The translations under genes were made by a program, and so were the position numbers. A DNA stretch of 64,000 bases from assembly GCA_021325575.1 (NCBI GenBank), contig JAJPGW010000012.1:124001-188000 (forward strand), given 5' to 3'. Below are positions 16,710 through 29,500 of this stretch, in pieces. This stretch comes from Gammaproteobacteria bacterium (GTDB lineage Bacteria > Pseudomonadota > Gammaproteobacteria > DSM-16500). The first letter of the stretch is position 1. Each line of letters opens with the position of its first letter. Under the pieces are notes generated by a model. That model worked only from the letters and a program-made list of their open reading frames with translations, did no database searches and was not told the DNA's origin.

Positions 16710-19700
16710 AAAGTTTTTTTCGCGCACCAGTGCGGTTGTAATTTTATTTAAAATATCGCGTCGAATCGCGCGATCTTTAATAAAAAGATGTCCACTATCG
16801 TATTCTGATATTTCACATGTTTGTAGTGTATGCTCTTTCCATTTTAAAAGATCATTGCGATCGACCCAGGTATCGCGAAGGCCTAAAAATACGGAGATAG
16901 GCAAATCAAGTGGGGCTTCATCGTGATATTGGTAACTTTTAACAATGCCCATGTCACCCATAAAAATTGGGAGCAATACTTTAATAATTTCTCGATTCAT
17001 TAAGTGATCACCATAATCTGCAATGCCATTTTCATTGAAAATATCAGATAATTGACTTAACTGTTCATCACTGAGTAACTCGACTGATGCAGAATTATCA
17101 ATATCAGAAAGCGAAATATGAATCGTTTTTAATTGCGCCAATAAATTATCAAGACTGCGTGTCGGTGTGCGTGGATCGGGGAATGCAGAAACAAATAAAT
17201 GCGAAGGTTTTGGTAAAGCGAGTCTTCGTAAACGGCGTGTCAGTTCGAATGCGATGAGGGAACCAAAACTGTGACCAAAAAAGGCGAAAGGTAAATCCAA
17301 TTCGGATTGCAAATTGTCAACTAGCGCATCAATCAAAGTGTCCAGATTATTGTAGGGTTTTTCATTCATACGGCCTTCGCGGCCGGTTAACTGGATGGGA
17401 CAAACTTCAATTGAAGCGGGTAATTCTTTTTGCCATTCGCGATAAATGGATGCACCGCCACCGCCATAGGGAAAGCAAAATAATCGGCATTGCGCTTCGG
17501 GTTGTTTTTTTCTGAATGCAATCCAGGGATTTATGACCTCTGGAATAGTTTGTTTGTTTTCTGTCGCAGGCACACCAATGACAAAATCCGCCAATTCATT
17601 GATGGTTGGACCTTCAAGCAATGCCTGCATCGAATAAGTTGCGCCTAAGCCCATTTCGAGTGTGCGCATGAGAACCAACGCCATCAAAGAATCAATACCC
17701 ATATCACGTAATGAGCGATTGATTTCGATATCTTCTTTTGGCATCGAAAAAATAATAGCAATTTGTTCCATCAGAAAATCGACCACAAATTTTTTGCGCT
17801 CGTGTGCTGGCAGTGAAGCTAAATCAATTTTTTGATGTTTTTCTTTGGCTTCCATGATCTTTTCAATTTGAATTTTGTTATCAAGTTGTGTTAAAGCGAT
17901 ATCATGGAATTCGGCTAGAACTTCATTTTTTTCATTAATCAAAAATAAATTGCCAAGCATTTTTTCGCCCGAGGGTTCCAAATGGGTCAGCACACCGTAT
18001 AAATAAAACGGTGGATTTTTTATGCCATAAAAATTCATTTTTCTCGCACTGGAAGCAATATAGGGCTTTGTAAATTGATCCGGTAATAATTTGAAAATGG
18101 GCTGAATGGAAGCATCAATAATTCCCGGATGAACGCCTAATTTAAATAATGGATTTTTTTCAGTAAATTTTGGTTGTTGAAATTCACACAAGATTTCCTT
18201 GTCATTAAACCAATATTGCTGGGTCCAGCGTATGCTCTCGCCTGCGGGCATGCCCATGGCAAGAATTTTTTCATATAGCTTAGGTGCCTTTTCATTCTTA
18301 GGGCAACGTTTTTTTATTTGTTGAACAGAATCAATTTTTACCGATGTAGATTCTGACAAAATTAATTTGCCAATCGCATGCTCTACCCAATTTTTTTGAC
18401 CGACTGTATTGCTGTAAAAATGAAACGAATATTGGCTTTCATCGATTTTTTTCAGAATCAATTGCACCGTTAAGCGGGCATTTTCTGGAACAATTAACGG
18501 AGAAAGAAATTGATGGTCTTCGATAGTAAATTGAATTTTGGGTTGAATTTGATTGACAGCATACGCCAAAATTTCTAAATAATAGCCTGCGTGTAAAATA
18601 TTGTAGGTGTCAGCAAGATCAGGGATATGTTTGTTATCTATCTTGAATTCAAATTGTAACGTATCTAGCGGTGAAAAAATGGCTTTTGCCTGTAATGGAT
18701 ACGGATCATCGGAAACCGTTTCAGGAACTACATCACCTAATGGTGGCCAATAATCTTTATGCTGCCAAGCGTAAGTGGGCAAATCCATATTGTGGAATTG
18801 GCGTTTTTCTTCGAATTTTTTCCATGGAATATTCGATTGATTGACATAATATTCAGCTAATGTTTTCGGATCCGTTTTTTCTAAATCAATATTGGTAACT
18901 TTATTATCGGATTTACTTTTTTCAAAATTAACAAAGATGGTTGGGGATTTTTTATTTTCAAGCACTGCGTTAAGTGCTTCTGATAATTCAGAAATGTTTT
19001 TAGCAAGAATCGCTAAACGGTAAGTATAATGTGATCGTCGCACATGCAAGTTATAGCAAATTTGAGATAAATTAAGCGAAGGAGTATTTTTCAGAAAATC
19101 CTGCCATTTTTTAATTAAATCTTTCAAGGCCTGTGGGTCTTTTGCAGATAAGGTAAAAATTTCAGTTTGATCTGAAATGGGAGAATCGGGTGTTAATTCA
19201 TCTGCTGTGATTTCACGCATCATGACATGCGCATTGGTGCCACCAAATCCAAATCCACTCATGCCGGCTAAACGATAAGGGCCATAAAGCGGCCAATCTT
19301 GCATTTTGGTCGGAATTGCAAAGTGATATTTATTAAAAGGAATATGCGGATTCGGCGTGTGATAATTAAGATGGGCTGGAATTTTTTTATGATACAAAGA
19401 CAACGCCACTTTGATGATGCTCGCAATTCCGGCGGCGGGTTCCAAATGGCCAATGTTGGTTTTAACAGAACCGATCCAGCAGGGTTTATCGTTGTCTCGA
19501 TTTTTTCCGACTACTTCACCTAATGCCTGGATCTCTATCGGATCTCCTAGAAAGGTACCCGTTCCATGACATTCAACGTAAGAAATATTTTCCGGATTGA
19601 TGTTGGCACTGCGATGCGCGGCTTTGATTAAAGCTTCCTGCTGTAATCCGTTCGGTGCCGTTAATCCGTTGGTTTTACCGTCCTGATTGACGGCACTCCC

Positions 19701-20558
19701 CATAATAACGCCATAAATTCGATCTTTGTCCTGGAGCGCTTTATTTAATGGTTTAAGAACAATTACGCCAACACCTTCACCTTGCGCGTAACCATTAGCG
19801 CCTGCATCGAATGTTTTGCACTGACCATCTGGCGACAGCATTTTTGCTTTGGTTAAGACAAAATTTACATAGGGCAATAAATTTAATTTGGCGCCGCAGA
19901 CCAATGCCATATCACACGATTTATTTTGCAAATTTAAACAGGCAAGATAAAGGGACGCCATGGAAGAGGAGCACGCAGAATCCACGATGACGCTAGGTCC
20001 ACGTAAATCAAACAAATAAGAAATACGATTTGCCGCAATACTGATCGCATTACCTGTGGGAAGATATAACGCATCCATTTCATTATCCATGCGTTGCATG
20101 TGCGCTAACTGACTGACATATAAACTGGAAAAAACGCCGGTATTGGAACCCGCCAAATCTTCAACGGTTAAACCTGCGTCTTCGATCGCTTCGTACGCCA
20201 CTTCCAGCAGCAATCGGTGCTGAGGGTCCATCCGAATCGCTTCACGCGGACTGATGCCAAAAAAATAAGGATCAAAGGCCGGGATACTCGATAAAAAGCC
20301 GCCATAATAGGGATGTTCTTTATCTCGAAGCGTAATTTCATGCGTATTTTTTAATAAATCCCACCGTTCCTCTGGCATGCGTGATAGAACATTTTTTCCT
20401 TCACTCAACATCTTCCAATAAGCATCCTTACCCACTGCTTGTGGGAAGCGACAACTTAAGCCCACAATGGCAATCGGAGATGGTTTTTGATCTTGCAGCA
20501 TTTGTTTTAATTTTTTAATGGTATAAAGTGCTTTTTGTAACGTAACTTGTTCTGTCAT
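16686..20558 (-). CDS. Trans-AT polyketide synthase, KS-(DH-like)-ACP-TE terminal module
   Basis: 1290 residues. Order: N-terminal docking helix (residues 1-24); ketosynthase 26-450 with Cys196 in DSACSSS, His331 in HGTGT and His371 in NIGHLEPAAG; a KS-AT type linker but no AT; a dehydratase-like hotdog region (623-893); ACP with GIDSL Ser957; thioesterase with FGHSFGS Ser1097, Asp1229 and His1257. The DH region lacks HxxxGxxxxP (the histidine position reads Thr651) but keeps D-xxx-Q at 815-819. The TE would release the product. The frame opens at 20579, but AAGGAT lies seven bases before the ATG at 20558. The upstream synthase gene ends 11 bases away, with matching docking sequences. Confidence 0.93.
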   Translation of the reverse strand: MTEQVTLQKALYTIKKLKQMLQDQKPSPIAIVGLSCRFPQAVGKDAYWKMLSEGKNVLSRMPEERWDLLKNTHEITLRDKEHPYYGGFLSSIPAFDPYFFGISPREAIRMDPQHRLLLEVAYEAIEDAGLTVEDLAGSNTGVFSSLYVSQLAHMQRMDNEMDALYLPTGNAISIAANRISYLFDLRGPSVIVDSACSSSMASLYLACLNLQNKSCDMALVCGAKLNLLPYVNFVLTKAKMLSPDGQCKTFDAGANGYAQGEGVGVIVLKPLNKALQDKDRIYGVIMGSAVNQDGKTNGLTAPNGLQQEALIKAAHRSANINPENISYVECHGTGTFLGDPIEIQALGEVVGKNRDNDKPCWIGSVKTNIGHLEPAAGIASIIKVALSLYHKKIPAHLNYHTPNPHIPFNKYHFAIPTKMQDWPLYGPYRLAGMSGFGFGGTNAHVMMREITADELTPDSPISDQTEIFTLSAKDPQALKDLIKKWQDFLKNTPSLNLSQICYNLHVRRSHYTYRLAILAKNISELSEALNAVLENKKSPTIFVNFEKSKSDNKVTNIDLEKTDPKTLAEYYVNQSNIPWKKFEEKRQFHNMDLPTYAWQHKDYWPPLGDVVPETVSDDPYPLQAKAIFSPLDTLQFEFKIDNKHIPDLADTYNILHAGYYLEILAYAVNQIQPKIQFTIEDHQFLSPLIVPENARLTVQLILKKIDESQYSFHFYSNTVGQKNWVEHAIGKLILSESTSVKIDSVQQIKKRCPKNEKAPKLYEKILAMGMPAGESIRWTQQYWFNDKEILCEFQQPKFTEKNPLFKLGVHPGIIDASIQPIFKLLPDQFTKPYIASSARKMNFYGIKNPPFYLYGVLTHLEPSGEKMLGNLFLINEKNEVLAEFHDIALTQLDNKIQIEKIMEAKEKHQKIDLASLPAHERKKFVVDFLMEQIAIIFSMPKEDIEINRSLRDMGIDSLMALVLMRTLEMGLGATYSMQALLEGPTINELADFVIGVPATENKQTIPEVINPWIAFRKKQPEAQCRLFCFPYGGGGASIYREWQKELPASIEVCPIQLTGREGRMNEKPYNNLDTLIDALVDNLQSELDLPFAFFGHSFGSLIAFELTRRLRRLALPKPSHLFVSAFPDPRTPTRSLDNLLAQLKTIHISLSDIDNSASVELLSDEQLSQLSDIFNENGIADYGDHLMNREIIKVLLPIFMGDMGIVKSYQYHDEAPLDLPISVFLGLRDTWVDRNDLLKWKEHTLQTCEISEYDSGHLFIKDRAIRRDILNKITTALVREKNFSPETSGR

Positions 20559-20568
20559 GACAATATCC

Positions 20569-23500
20569 TTATATTTCATCCAGTTCTTTTAATTCGTCAT
20601 CTAATAATTTTTTGACTTCGTCATCACTTAAGTGCGAAATTTTTTCCATAAAATCATCTTCATTCGGTAACTCAACACTTTGTTCGGGTTCTGTTTGTGT
20701 ATTTGTTTCAGGTTGGCAACACGAATAAATGTAGCCGGCCAATTGCTGCACCGTTGGATAACGGTAAAGATCCATAGGCGCAAGAATATCTGGAAATTGC
20801 TTGTTAATTTCGCCTACAAAATTAATGCCAATAATTGAATCCATGCCGTAATTTAAAAACGCAATATCTAGTTCGATTTCTTCGGGCGCAAGTTGCAATA
20901 ACTTAGCAGCGAGTTTTAATAATATGTCCGATAATTCCTCGCGGGTAATTTTAATATCCAATTTAGGTGAGGTGGAGGATTTTGCTGATGCATGGGCAAA
21001 TTTTTCAGGATTGGTTAATAACTGTGACTCGCGATTTTTGTCCTGATAGATAACATGATTTTTATCTGGATTATATTGATTGATTTCATTAATGATAATT
21101 TTTGCATCCTGTTGTAAATTTTTATTAGCTAATTGTAACAACATGACCTGCTGATTATTTTTATCATTTTGCATGATCTCATTGAAAGTCCATAAATGGT
21201 GCTGCCATATTTCGTTGTATTCAATGTTATCCTGGCCTCGTAATACAACGTAAACCGGTGCAAAGGTTTTTACTTCGGTCAGTGATTGAAAGAGATTAAG
21301 AGGTTTTTTGGTATTTTCCGATTTTTCTAGTGCCCATAAATAAAGAATTCCTTTTAAAGAATATTTAGCAAGAATATCTTTTAAAAGATGGGAGTAATCA
21401 TCAAAGATTTCAGGATTGATATAGAAAGTATCATCATTCATTCTTTCAAATTGATCGCCTGCAAAACCATACACACAATTTTTTCGGCCTAATCCATTTT
21501 GTAACATTAATCCTAATTCTTGATCACTAAAAATCAGCCAACGCGGTTCTTTTTCCAGTTCCTGGGATTTTATTGGCGCTAACCCTACCCAGCAGCGTCT
21601 TTTTGCAAATGGATAAGTGGGAAGTGTTATCATTTCCAGTTTGATGTCCTCATAAAAGAGATGCCATGGGACCATCTCGCCGGTAACCCAATGATTCAGA
21701 ATCATTTCATACTGGGCTTTGTTAAATAATTCTGACATGCTTTGATTTTGCATTTTTGTAGCATTATTTGAAGTTAAAAATATTTGTTGCGATGGTTTGC
21801 CATCTAAATAATTTTTTAAATTATCTTTAAGATTACTGTAATTTTCAGCATAAATGGCCAATCGCTCTGGCATTGGTTCCCGACCTAATTGTGTGGTATA
21901 GCAAACTTTTGTGAGCCAGATATCAATGTCGTTATTCTTAGAATAATGACTTTCTTCCGCTAATAAATAGGAATACATACTATCTGCGTATTCATTCAAG
22001 CGTTCTTTATTCATCGCAGACAGTAAAAACATAAATGGCTTTTTGATAATGGCCTTATCGGATGCATTATATTCTTCTACTATAAGATGAATATTGGTTC
22101 CACCTGCGCCAAAAGAACTAATACCTGCCCTTCGCGGATGCTCATTTGAAGATTTCCAGTCAGTCAATTCACGTTGTACATAGAATGGCGTATTCTGAAA
22201 ATCGATAAATGGATTTAATTTTTCGGAGTGAATCGAAGCCACTAATTTTTTATGTTGTAACTGCATCAACACTTTTGCAAGCTGTGAGATACCGGCGGCA
22301 GATTCCAAATGACCAATATTGGATTTAACCGAACCAATCGCACAAAATTGTTTATCGTGAGTATAATTTTCAAATGCTTCTTGCAGACCACGAACTTCAA
22401 TAGGATCGCCCAATGAAGTGCCTGTTCCATGTGCTTCAATGTATGAAATAGTGCGCGGATTCATGTTAGCTTTTTGCAGCGCGGTTTTAATTAATTCCGC
22501 TTGTGCATTCGGATTGGGTACCGTGTAGCCACTGGTTTTGCCACCGTGGTTCATAGCACTCGCTTTTATCACGCCATAAATATGATTGTTATCGCGAATC
22601 GCATGAGAAAGAGGTTTTAATAAAACAGCACCAACGCCTTCACCTGGCACATAACCTGAGCCACCTTCAGCGAAACTGGCGCATTCACCTTTTTCTGACA
22701 TGAAACCATAACCACCCAGGAAATGATATTTCGCGGGATGGATCGACAAATTGACGCCGCCAGCAATGGCCATACGACATTCACCGCGATGGATACTTTC
22801 ACAGGCAAGATGGATAGCGGCTAGCGAAGAGGAACAGGCGGTATCAACAATATAACTTGGCCCTTTTAGATTTAAAAAGTATGAAACACGATTGGCGACT
22901 GAAAAATTCTGAATATCTAAAGGCAATCGATTGCCTTTGTTCCATTCATCAGCAATAAATAGCGGATAAAAATTATAAGTAACGCCGGCAAATACGCCAA
23001 CTTGATTATTTGCCTCAACACGCAATTTTTCTCGGGTGTAACCCGCAACTTCCAACGTGCTCCAGGCAGTCTGCATGAATAATCGTTCCTGCGGATCCAT
23101 AAGTTGCGCTTCGCGTGGTGCTATGCCGAAAAAGAGTGGATCGAATTTATCAACGTCCTGAATAAATCCACCGTATTTATAATATTTTTCTTCGCCACCG
23201 AGTAAAATAGGATAATCTTTGTAATTCCAGCGATCGTTAGGGATTTCAGTTACGGAGTTTTTCCCTTTGACTAAATTATCCCAGAATTCTTGTAAATTGT
23301 TTGCTTCAGGAAAACGGATGCTTAAGCCTACAATAGCAATGGCTTCCGCATCCGATATTATTTCTTGCGATACGGGTGATTCAATTATTTTTTCAGAAGA
23401 AGGTACGGCTTCTAGTATTTCTCCTACTTGCTCATTTCCTGCAAATAACGTTTTTAATTTTTCACCATACTTTTGTTGCAAAAATTCAGCCAAATCACGA

Positions 23501-26500
23501 ATCGTGTTTCGTTCATATAAAATAGTTTTGGGTATTGCACCAAAATCTTTTTCTAATCGATTAGTAATTTCGAGACCAATCAATGAGTCAACACCATATA
23601 CCTCGTAAGTTTCATCAACAGAAATATTTTCAGGTGCAACATTTAATTTTTCAGCAAAAATATTTTGTAAATAATGGTGAGTCAAATCGTTTATATCGGT
23701 AATTGTCTCTCGTATTATTTTTTTAACTGATTTTTCAGTCGATGCGCTTGCAAATTCCATATCAAACCAGCAACGCTGTTTGAGAAATGGATAAGTCGGT
23801 AACATCGGTATGCGATGATGATGCTCATCGGCGTGTAAAACCTGCCAATCAATCGGATAATTTTTTATATACAGATCAGCTAAAACCAATAATTTTTCAC
23901 GATAGATATCTGGAATTAAGCCTGCGTAGTTATTGAGAGTTTCTAAAGTGGATTTATAAATTTCATCAAATAAAGGACTTTTGACATTACCCTGCGTTGA
24001 GCTTTGCAAAGTATTTTCTGGTTTTTGACCCTTTATCAAGGATCCTAACGTATTTTTTAATTCATCGAGTGTTTTAACAACCATCGCACAGCGTAAATCA
24101 AAATGACTGCGGCCAACATTTAGGGTAAAACTTAACGCTTCGAGATTCAATTCGCTGTCGTGACGCTCGATCCATTCAGAAAGTTCCAGCATTTTCTGTT
24201 TTAAACTTTCCTCTTTTTTAGCAGATAATGTTAATAAATAATAAGGTTTGATCGGCATTAATTGCGATATTTTAAGCGGAGCAATATTTTCTTCTATGAC
24301 AACATGCGCGCAAGTTCCACCAAAACCGAACGAGCTGACGCCGGCACGTCTTGGTATCTCATTATTTTTTTCATCTTTCAATCGAGCCCAGTCTTGCATT
24401 TTATCTAGGATATAAAAGGGCGTATTTTTTAGGTCGATATAAGGATTGGTTTCTTTAAAATGTAAATTACCTGGAATTTTTCCATAACGCATCGCAAGCA
24501 GCACTTTTATAATACCGGCAATGCCTGAGGCGGGCTCCAAATGACCGATGTTGGTTTTGACTGAACCTAATCCACAAAATGGTTTCTTCACCATTGTATC
24601 GTTAGGTAATAGCATCTTGAATGCTTGTTTTAAACCTTCGATTTCAATGGGATCACCTAATTCTGTGCCAGTTCCATGTGCTTCAATATAGGTGACAGTC
24701 CTAGGATCTATATTCGCCTGACGATAGGATTTGTATAACAACTGACTTTGGGTTGCAGCATTGGGTGCAGTGAGTGATTGCGCTTTACCACCATGATTCA
24801 CTGCGCTTCCTTTGATAATACCGTAAATCGTATCGCCATCGGCTGTTGCCTGTGACAAAGGTTTCAAAAGTAATGCACCGACACCCTCGCCTTTGACATA
24901 CCCATTGGCAGACTTATCAAAAGTCCTGCATTCTCCATCCGGAGACAAAGCGCCTAATTGGCTGGTTATCACAAACGTATCCGGATTTAACATCAAGCTC
25001 ACACCACCTGCGATCGCCAGCGTGCACTCGCCATTTCGTAATGCGCTGACGGCATGATGCACGGCAACCAGAGCACTTGAGCAGGCCGTATCGATGACTT
25101 CACTCGGGCCTTGCAGATTTAAAAAATAAGAAACACGATTAGCAATTAATGCATGCGAATTGCCTGTTGCTAAATGGCCGTGATAAATTTTTTGCTTAGC
25201 ATTAATTAATGACTGATATTCATTAAATTCAACACCGGCAAACACACCCACTTCTTTTCCTGAGAAAGATAAAGGATCGTAACCGGCATCTTCTATCGTT
25301 TTCCAGACAATTTCTAAAAATAATCGATGTTGCGGGTCCATTAAATTCGCTTCACGCGATGAAATATTGAAAAATCCCGCGTCAAATTTATCGACTTCAT
25401 GTAATAAACCACCCCATTTGGAATTGGTTTTGCTGGTATCTTGTTTTGCATCACCATAATTTTTGTGCCAATCCCATCGTTCGGTCGGAATTTCTTTTAT
25501 GAGATCATCACCTGCTGCCAAATGTTCCCAAAATTCAGTGACATTCCTGGAATCAGGGAGATAAGCCTGCATCCCGATGATAGCGATGGGTTCGTTTTGT
25601 TCTTGAATAAATTCGCGTTCCTCAATAACAGTATTTTCTTGTGGCAATTGGCCCATTTTTTCGGAAAAATTGTCGAGTAAATATTGCGTAAGCAGTTGCA
25701 CTGTATTGTGAGTGAAAAAAACAGCGGGATTTAATTCAATGGCATAATGATTTTCAAGTGCCGCAGCAAATTCTTTAAATGCCAGCGAGTCAAAGCCAAT
25801 TTCACTTAGTGACGAAGTGACATTAATGTTGCTACTTTCAATTTTCAATAGCTTTGCAATTTCTTGGATCATTTCTTGCTGCAGAGGATGATCGGTAATA
25901 TTGACCGTTTTTTTAGTCTGTGAAATCAAAATTTTCTTTTGAGTGTTATTTTTTTCTTTTATTTTTGGCACTAAATCAGAATGAGAATTAGGAATCCAAT
26001 AATATTCATCTGCAAAAGGATAAGTCGGTAGAGAAAGCTTTCGCTTCTCACCCGAGTGTAAAATAGACCAATCCAATTCATACCCATTCACATAAAAATC
26101 GGCGATTGCCAATAATTTGCTACGATAGTCGACAGGAGAAAATTGAGAAGGTTGCTGAATCTCTTTGATTAATGATTTATATAATTCGCGAAGCGCCGGT
26201 CGATTTTGATCAAAATGATTTTTTGCATACATGACAAAATGATCGGGGTGGGTGCCTTGCTCAATCTGTTTTAAAGAATCTCGCAATTCTTGGATCGATT
26301 GAACGACAAAAGCCGCACGTTTTTCAAAATGATTGCGCCCTTGATTCAATGTAAAACTTAATGCAGATAAAGAAATGGGCTCATTTTGTTTGCTTAACCA
26401 CAGAGACAAATCCAGAAGACGTTGCTGTAATGCAGAATCTGTTTTTGCAGAAAGAGTAAGCAATTGCGGATAGGGGACAGGCAAAATGTCAGTATTTTTT

Positions 26501-29500
26501 TCTACAACATGCTCTTCCAATACAATATGCGCATTCGTGCCGCCAAAACCAAATGAACTGATTCCTGCCCGTCGGGGGAATTCTTTATTTTCTGAATTTT
26601 TAAATCGCGTCCATTGTTTAGTTGTATTTGCGATATAAAAAGGACTTTGATCTAAATTAATGTAGGGATTTAATTCTTCAAAATTTAAATTTCCTGGAAT
26701 TTTCGCGTGCTTCATAGCGAGTAATACTTTAATGACACCCGCAATACCCGCTGCTGCTTCCAAATGACCAATGTGAGTTTTCACTGCGCCTAACGCACAC
26801 TGAGCTTTATCTACAACAGAATGTTTGTTCTCTGCTTTTAATATAGCGAATGCTTTTTTTAAGCCATTTATTTCGATAGGATCACCTAAAGAAGTACCTG
26901 TACCATGCGTTTCAATTAAACCCACGGTTTCGACTGGAATGTTGGCACGACGATAAGCTGAGACAATGACTTCAGCTTGTGCGTTGGGATTTGGCACAGT
27001 CAGTGAACTCACGTGCCCTCCATGATTGACTGCTGTGCCTTTGATGACAGCATAAATATGATCGCCATCCGCGATGGCCGATTTTAGCGATTTTAATAAA
27101 ATAGCGCCGGCGCCTTCTGCGCGAACATAACCATTGGCATTTTTATCAAAAGTCTTGCATTGACCCTCTGCGCTCAACATACCCGCTTTACTCGCTGCAA
27201 GATAAGCAGTGGGTGTAAGCAATGCATTAACACCGCCCGCAATCGCAACTTCACAATCGCCATTTTGAATGGCTTGCACGGCATGATGGATTGCAACTAA
27301 GGAACTTGAACAAGCGGTATCGATGGCTTCACTCGGCCCATTTAAATTTAACAAAAAAGAAACGCGGTTTGCTAAAATCGCATGCGTGGTACCCGTTGTG
27401 GTATACGCATCGGTAATATTATTTTTTTGCAATAGTTCAGAATAATCATTATTAAAAACGCCGACAAACAAACCCATTTTTAGTTTTGCAATCGCATCCG
27501 TTGAATAACCCGCGTCTTCAATTGTCTTCCAGACCACTTGTAAAAAAATTCGCTGTTGCGGATCGGTTAGCTCCGCCTCTCGCGGTGAAATATTAAAAAA
27601 AGAGGCATCGAATTGGGCGATATTTTTAATAAATCCGCCCCATTTAATATTGGTTTTATTGGGGTCCACTGCAGGGTCACCCAAGTATTTTTCAAAATCC
27701 CATCGCTCTTTTGGTATTTCAGTGATGGCATTTTTTCCATAAACGAGATTGTCCCAAAATGATTCGAGATCAGAGGCGCCGGGAAACACTCCATTCATGC
27801 CAATAATTGCGACATCTGTGGATTCTTGTGAAAGTTTTTTTTCAGGCACAGGCTTTGTTGGCGGTAATTTTGCAATGGGTAATTCATTATTTTTATTTAT
27901 TAGCGCATTAAAAAAATTCTCTAATGTGGCATATTCAAACAAAGCAGCCGGTGTGATATCCATCTGAAAAACATCGTTAACAGAGCTTGTAAACCTAACA
28001 ATATTAATTGAATCTAAACGATATTCACTCAGAGGTAAGGATAAATTAATTTTGTTCTGATCGATTTTTAAAACCGATGAAACTAATTTTATAAATTGAT
28101 TTTTTAATTTATTTTCTTCTTGATGCTCTGCAACTGCAATCTGTAGAATTTCAGGCTCAACCGTTTGCTGATTTTTAATATGCTGTTTTAATACTTGCAA
28201 TTTGTTTTGTAAATAATGTTCTTGGCATAGCTTTTTTTGCAATTTACCGCTCGGCGTTTTTGGTAAAGAATTATGATTTACTAAAATAATTCCATACAAA
28301 TCGATACCAAAGCGATCAAAAATGGTTTTTCGAATATGGTTGATAATCTCTTCGAAAAGCGCTGTAGCAGGATTATCCAGAAGTTCCTGAACAAAAATTA
28401 TTTCTTCTTTGTCATGGACCGTTTGTGAAAATGCAACGGCATTTTTACTGATTGGAAATTCAGACAACGTCTTCGCCACCGTTTTGACTAAATCGATGGG
28501 ATAATATTTTTTGCCAAAAATGACGATGACGTCTTTTAAGCGGCCCGTAATGCAAATTTCATCCTCTTTGATAAAACCCAAATCGCCCGTTTTAAAATAA
28601 AATTGGTCTTCGCCAACCAATTTTGCATTAAAGTATTCTTCGGTATCGTCAATATTGTGCCAGTATCCCGCTGTGACTGGTTTGCCTTTCAGCCAAATTT
28701 CACCAATATTTCCTGGTTTTAATGCAATTCTTTTTTCGGGATCAACAATCATTGCTTGCAATCCAGGTATCAATTTGCCACTGCTTACAAATTTGGAATG
28801 TTCTTGATTGGATTCGGTAAAGATAACTTTATTATTTTTTAATCCTTCAGTGGATAAATTAAAAAAAACGGGAACTTTAGTGATTTGGGTCGCTGCAATG
28901 GTTCCCGCCATTTCTGACATGCCATAAGCCGAACAAAAATGATTGAAACAAAACCCAAAGGGCCCAAATTTCTGACTGAATTTTAATAGTGTTTCGTACT
29001 GAACATTTTCACCGCCATTGACAGCAACCATCCAGCTTTCAAGATTAATGCCGGCAAGATCATTTTCATTAATTTCTTCTATGCAAAGATCGTACCCAAA
29101 ATTCGGACAACCGCTGTGTGTGACTTTATATTTAGAAATTGCTCGAAGCCAATTCAATGGTTTACGAATAAATGCCCCAGACGGCATGAAATAAGTGGTA
29201 CTGCCATAATATAAGGGCACTAGCAATCCGCACACTAATCCATACACGTGTGAATGGGGCGCCCATGTGAAGGTGACACTCTTTTTTGAATAATCCCAGA
29301 TTTTTCCGCTGTATTTTAAATTGTGAGTTAAATTTTTATGTAAAATAATCGAAGCTTTAGGCGTCGCAGTTGATCCTGATGAATATTGCAAATAGGCAAT
29401 GGTTTCATCTGTGATTTGTGGTTTTTGATACAGTACGGAACGATGAATATCAATTTCAGATGTATCTGACACGAAGATATTTTTTGCTGAAATTAATTCG

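Noticed and set aside
22617-29200. Short open frames on either strand within the synthase genes
   Set aside because: They lie inside continuous, motif-rich coding sequence and show no ribosome site or recognisable product.
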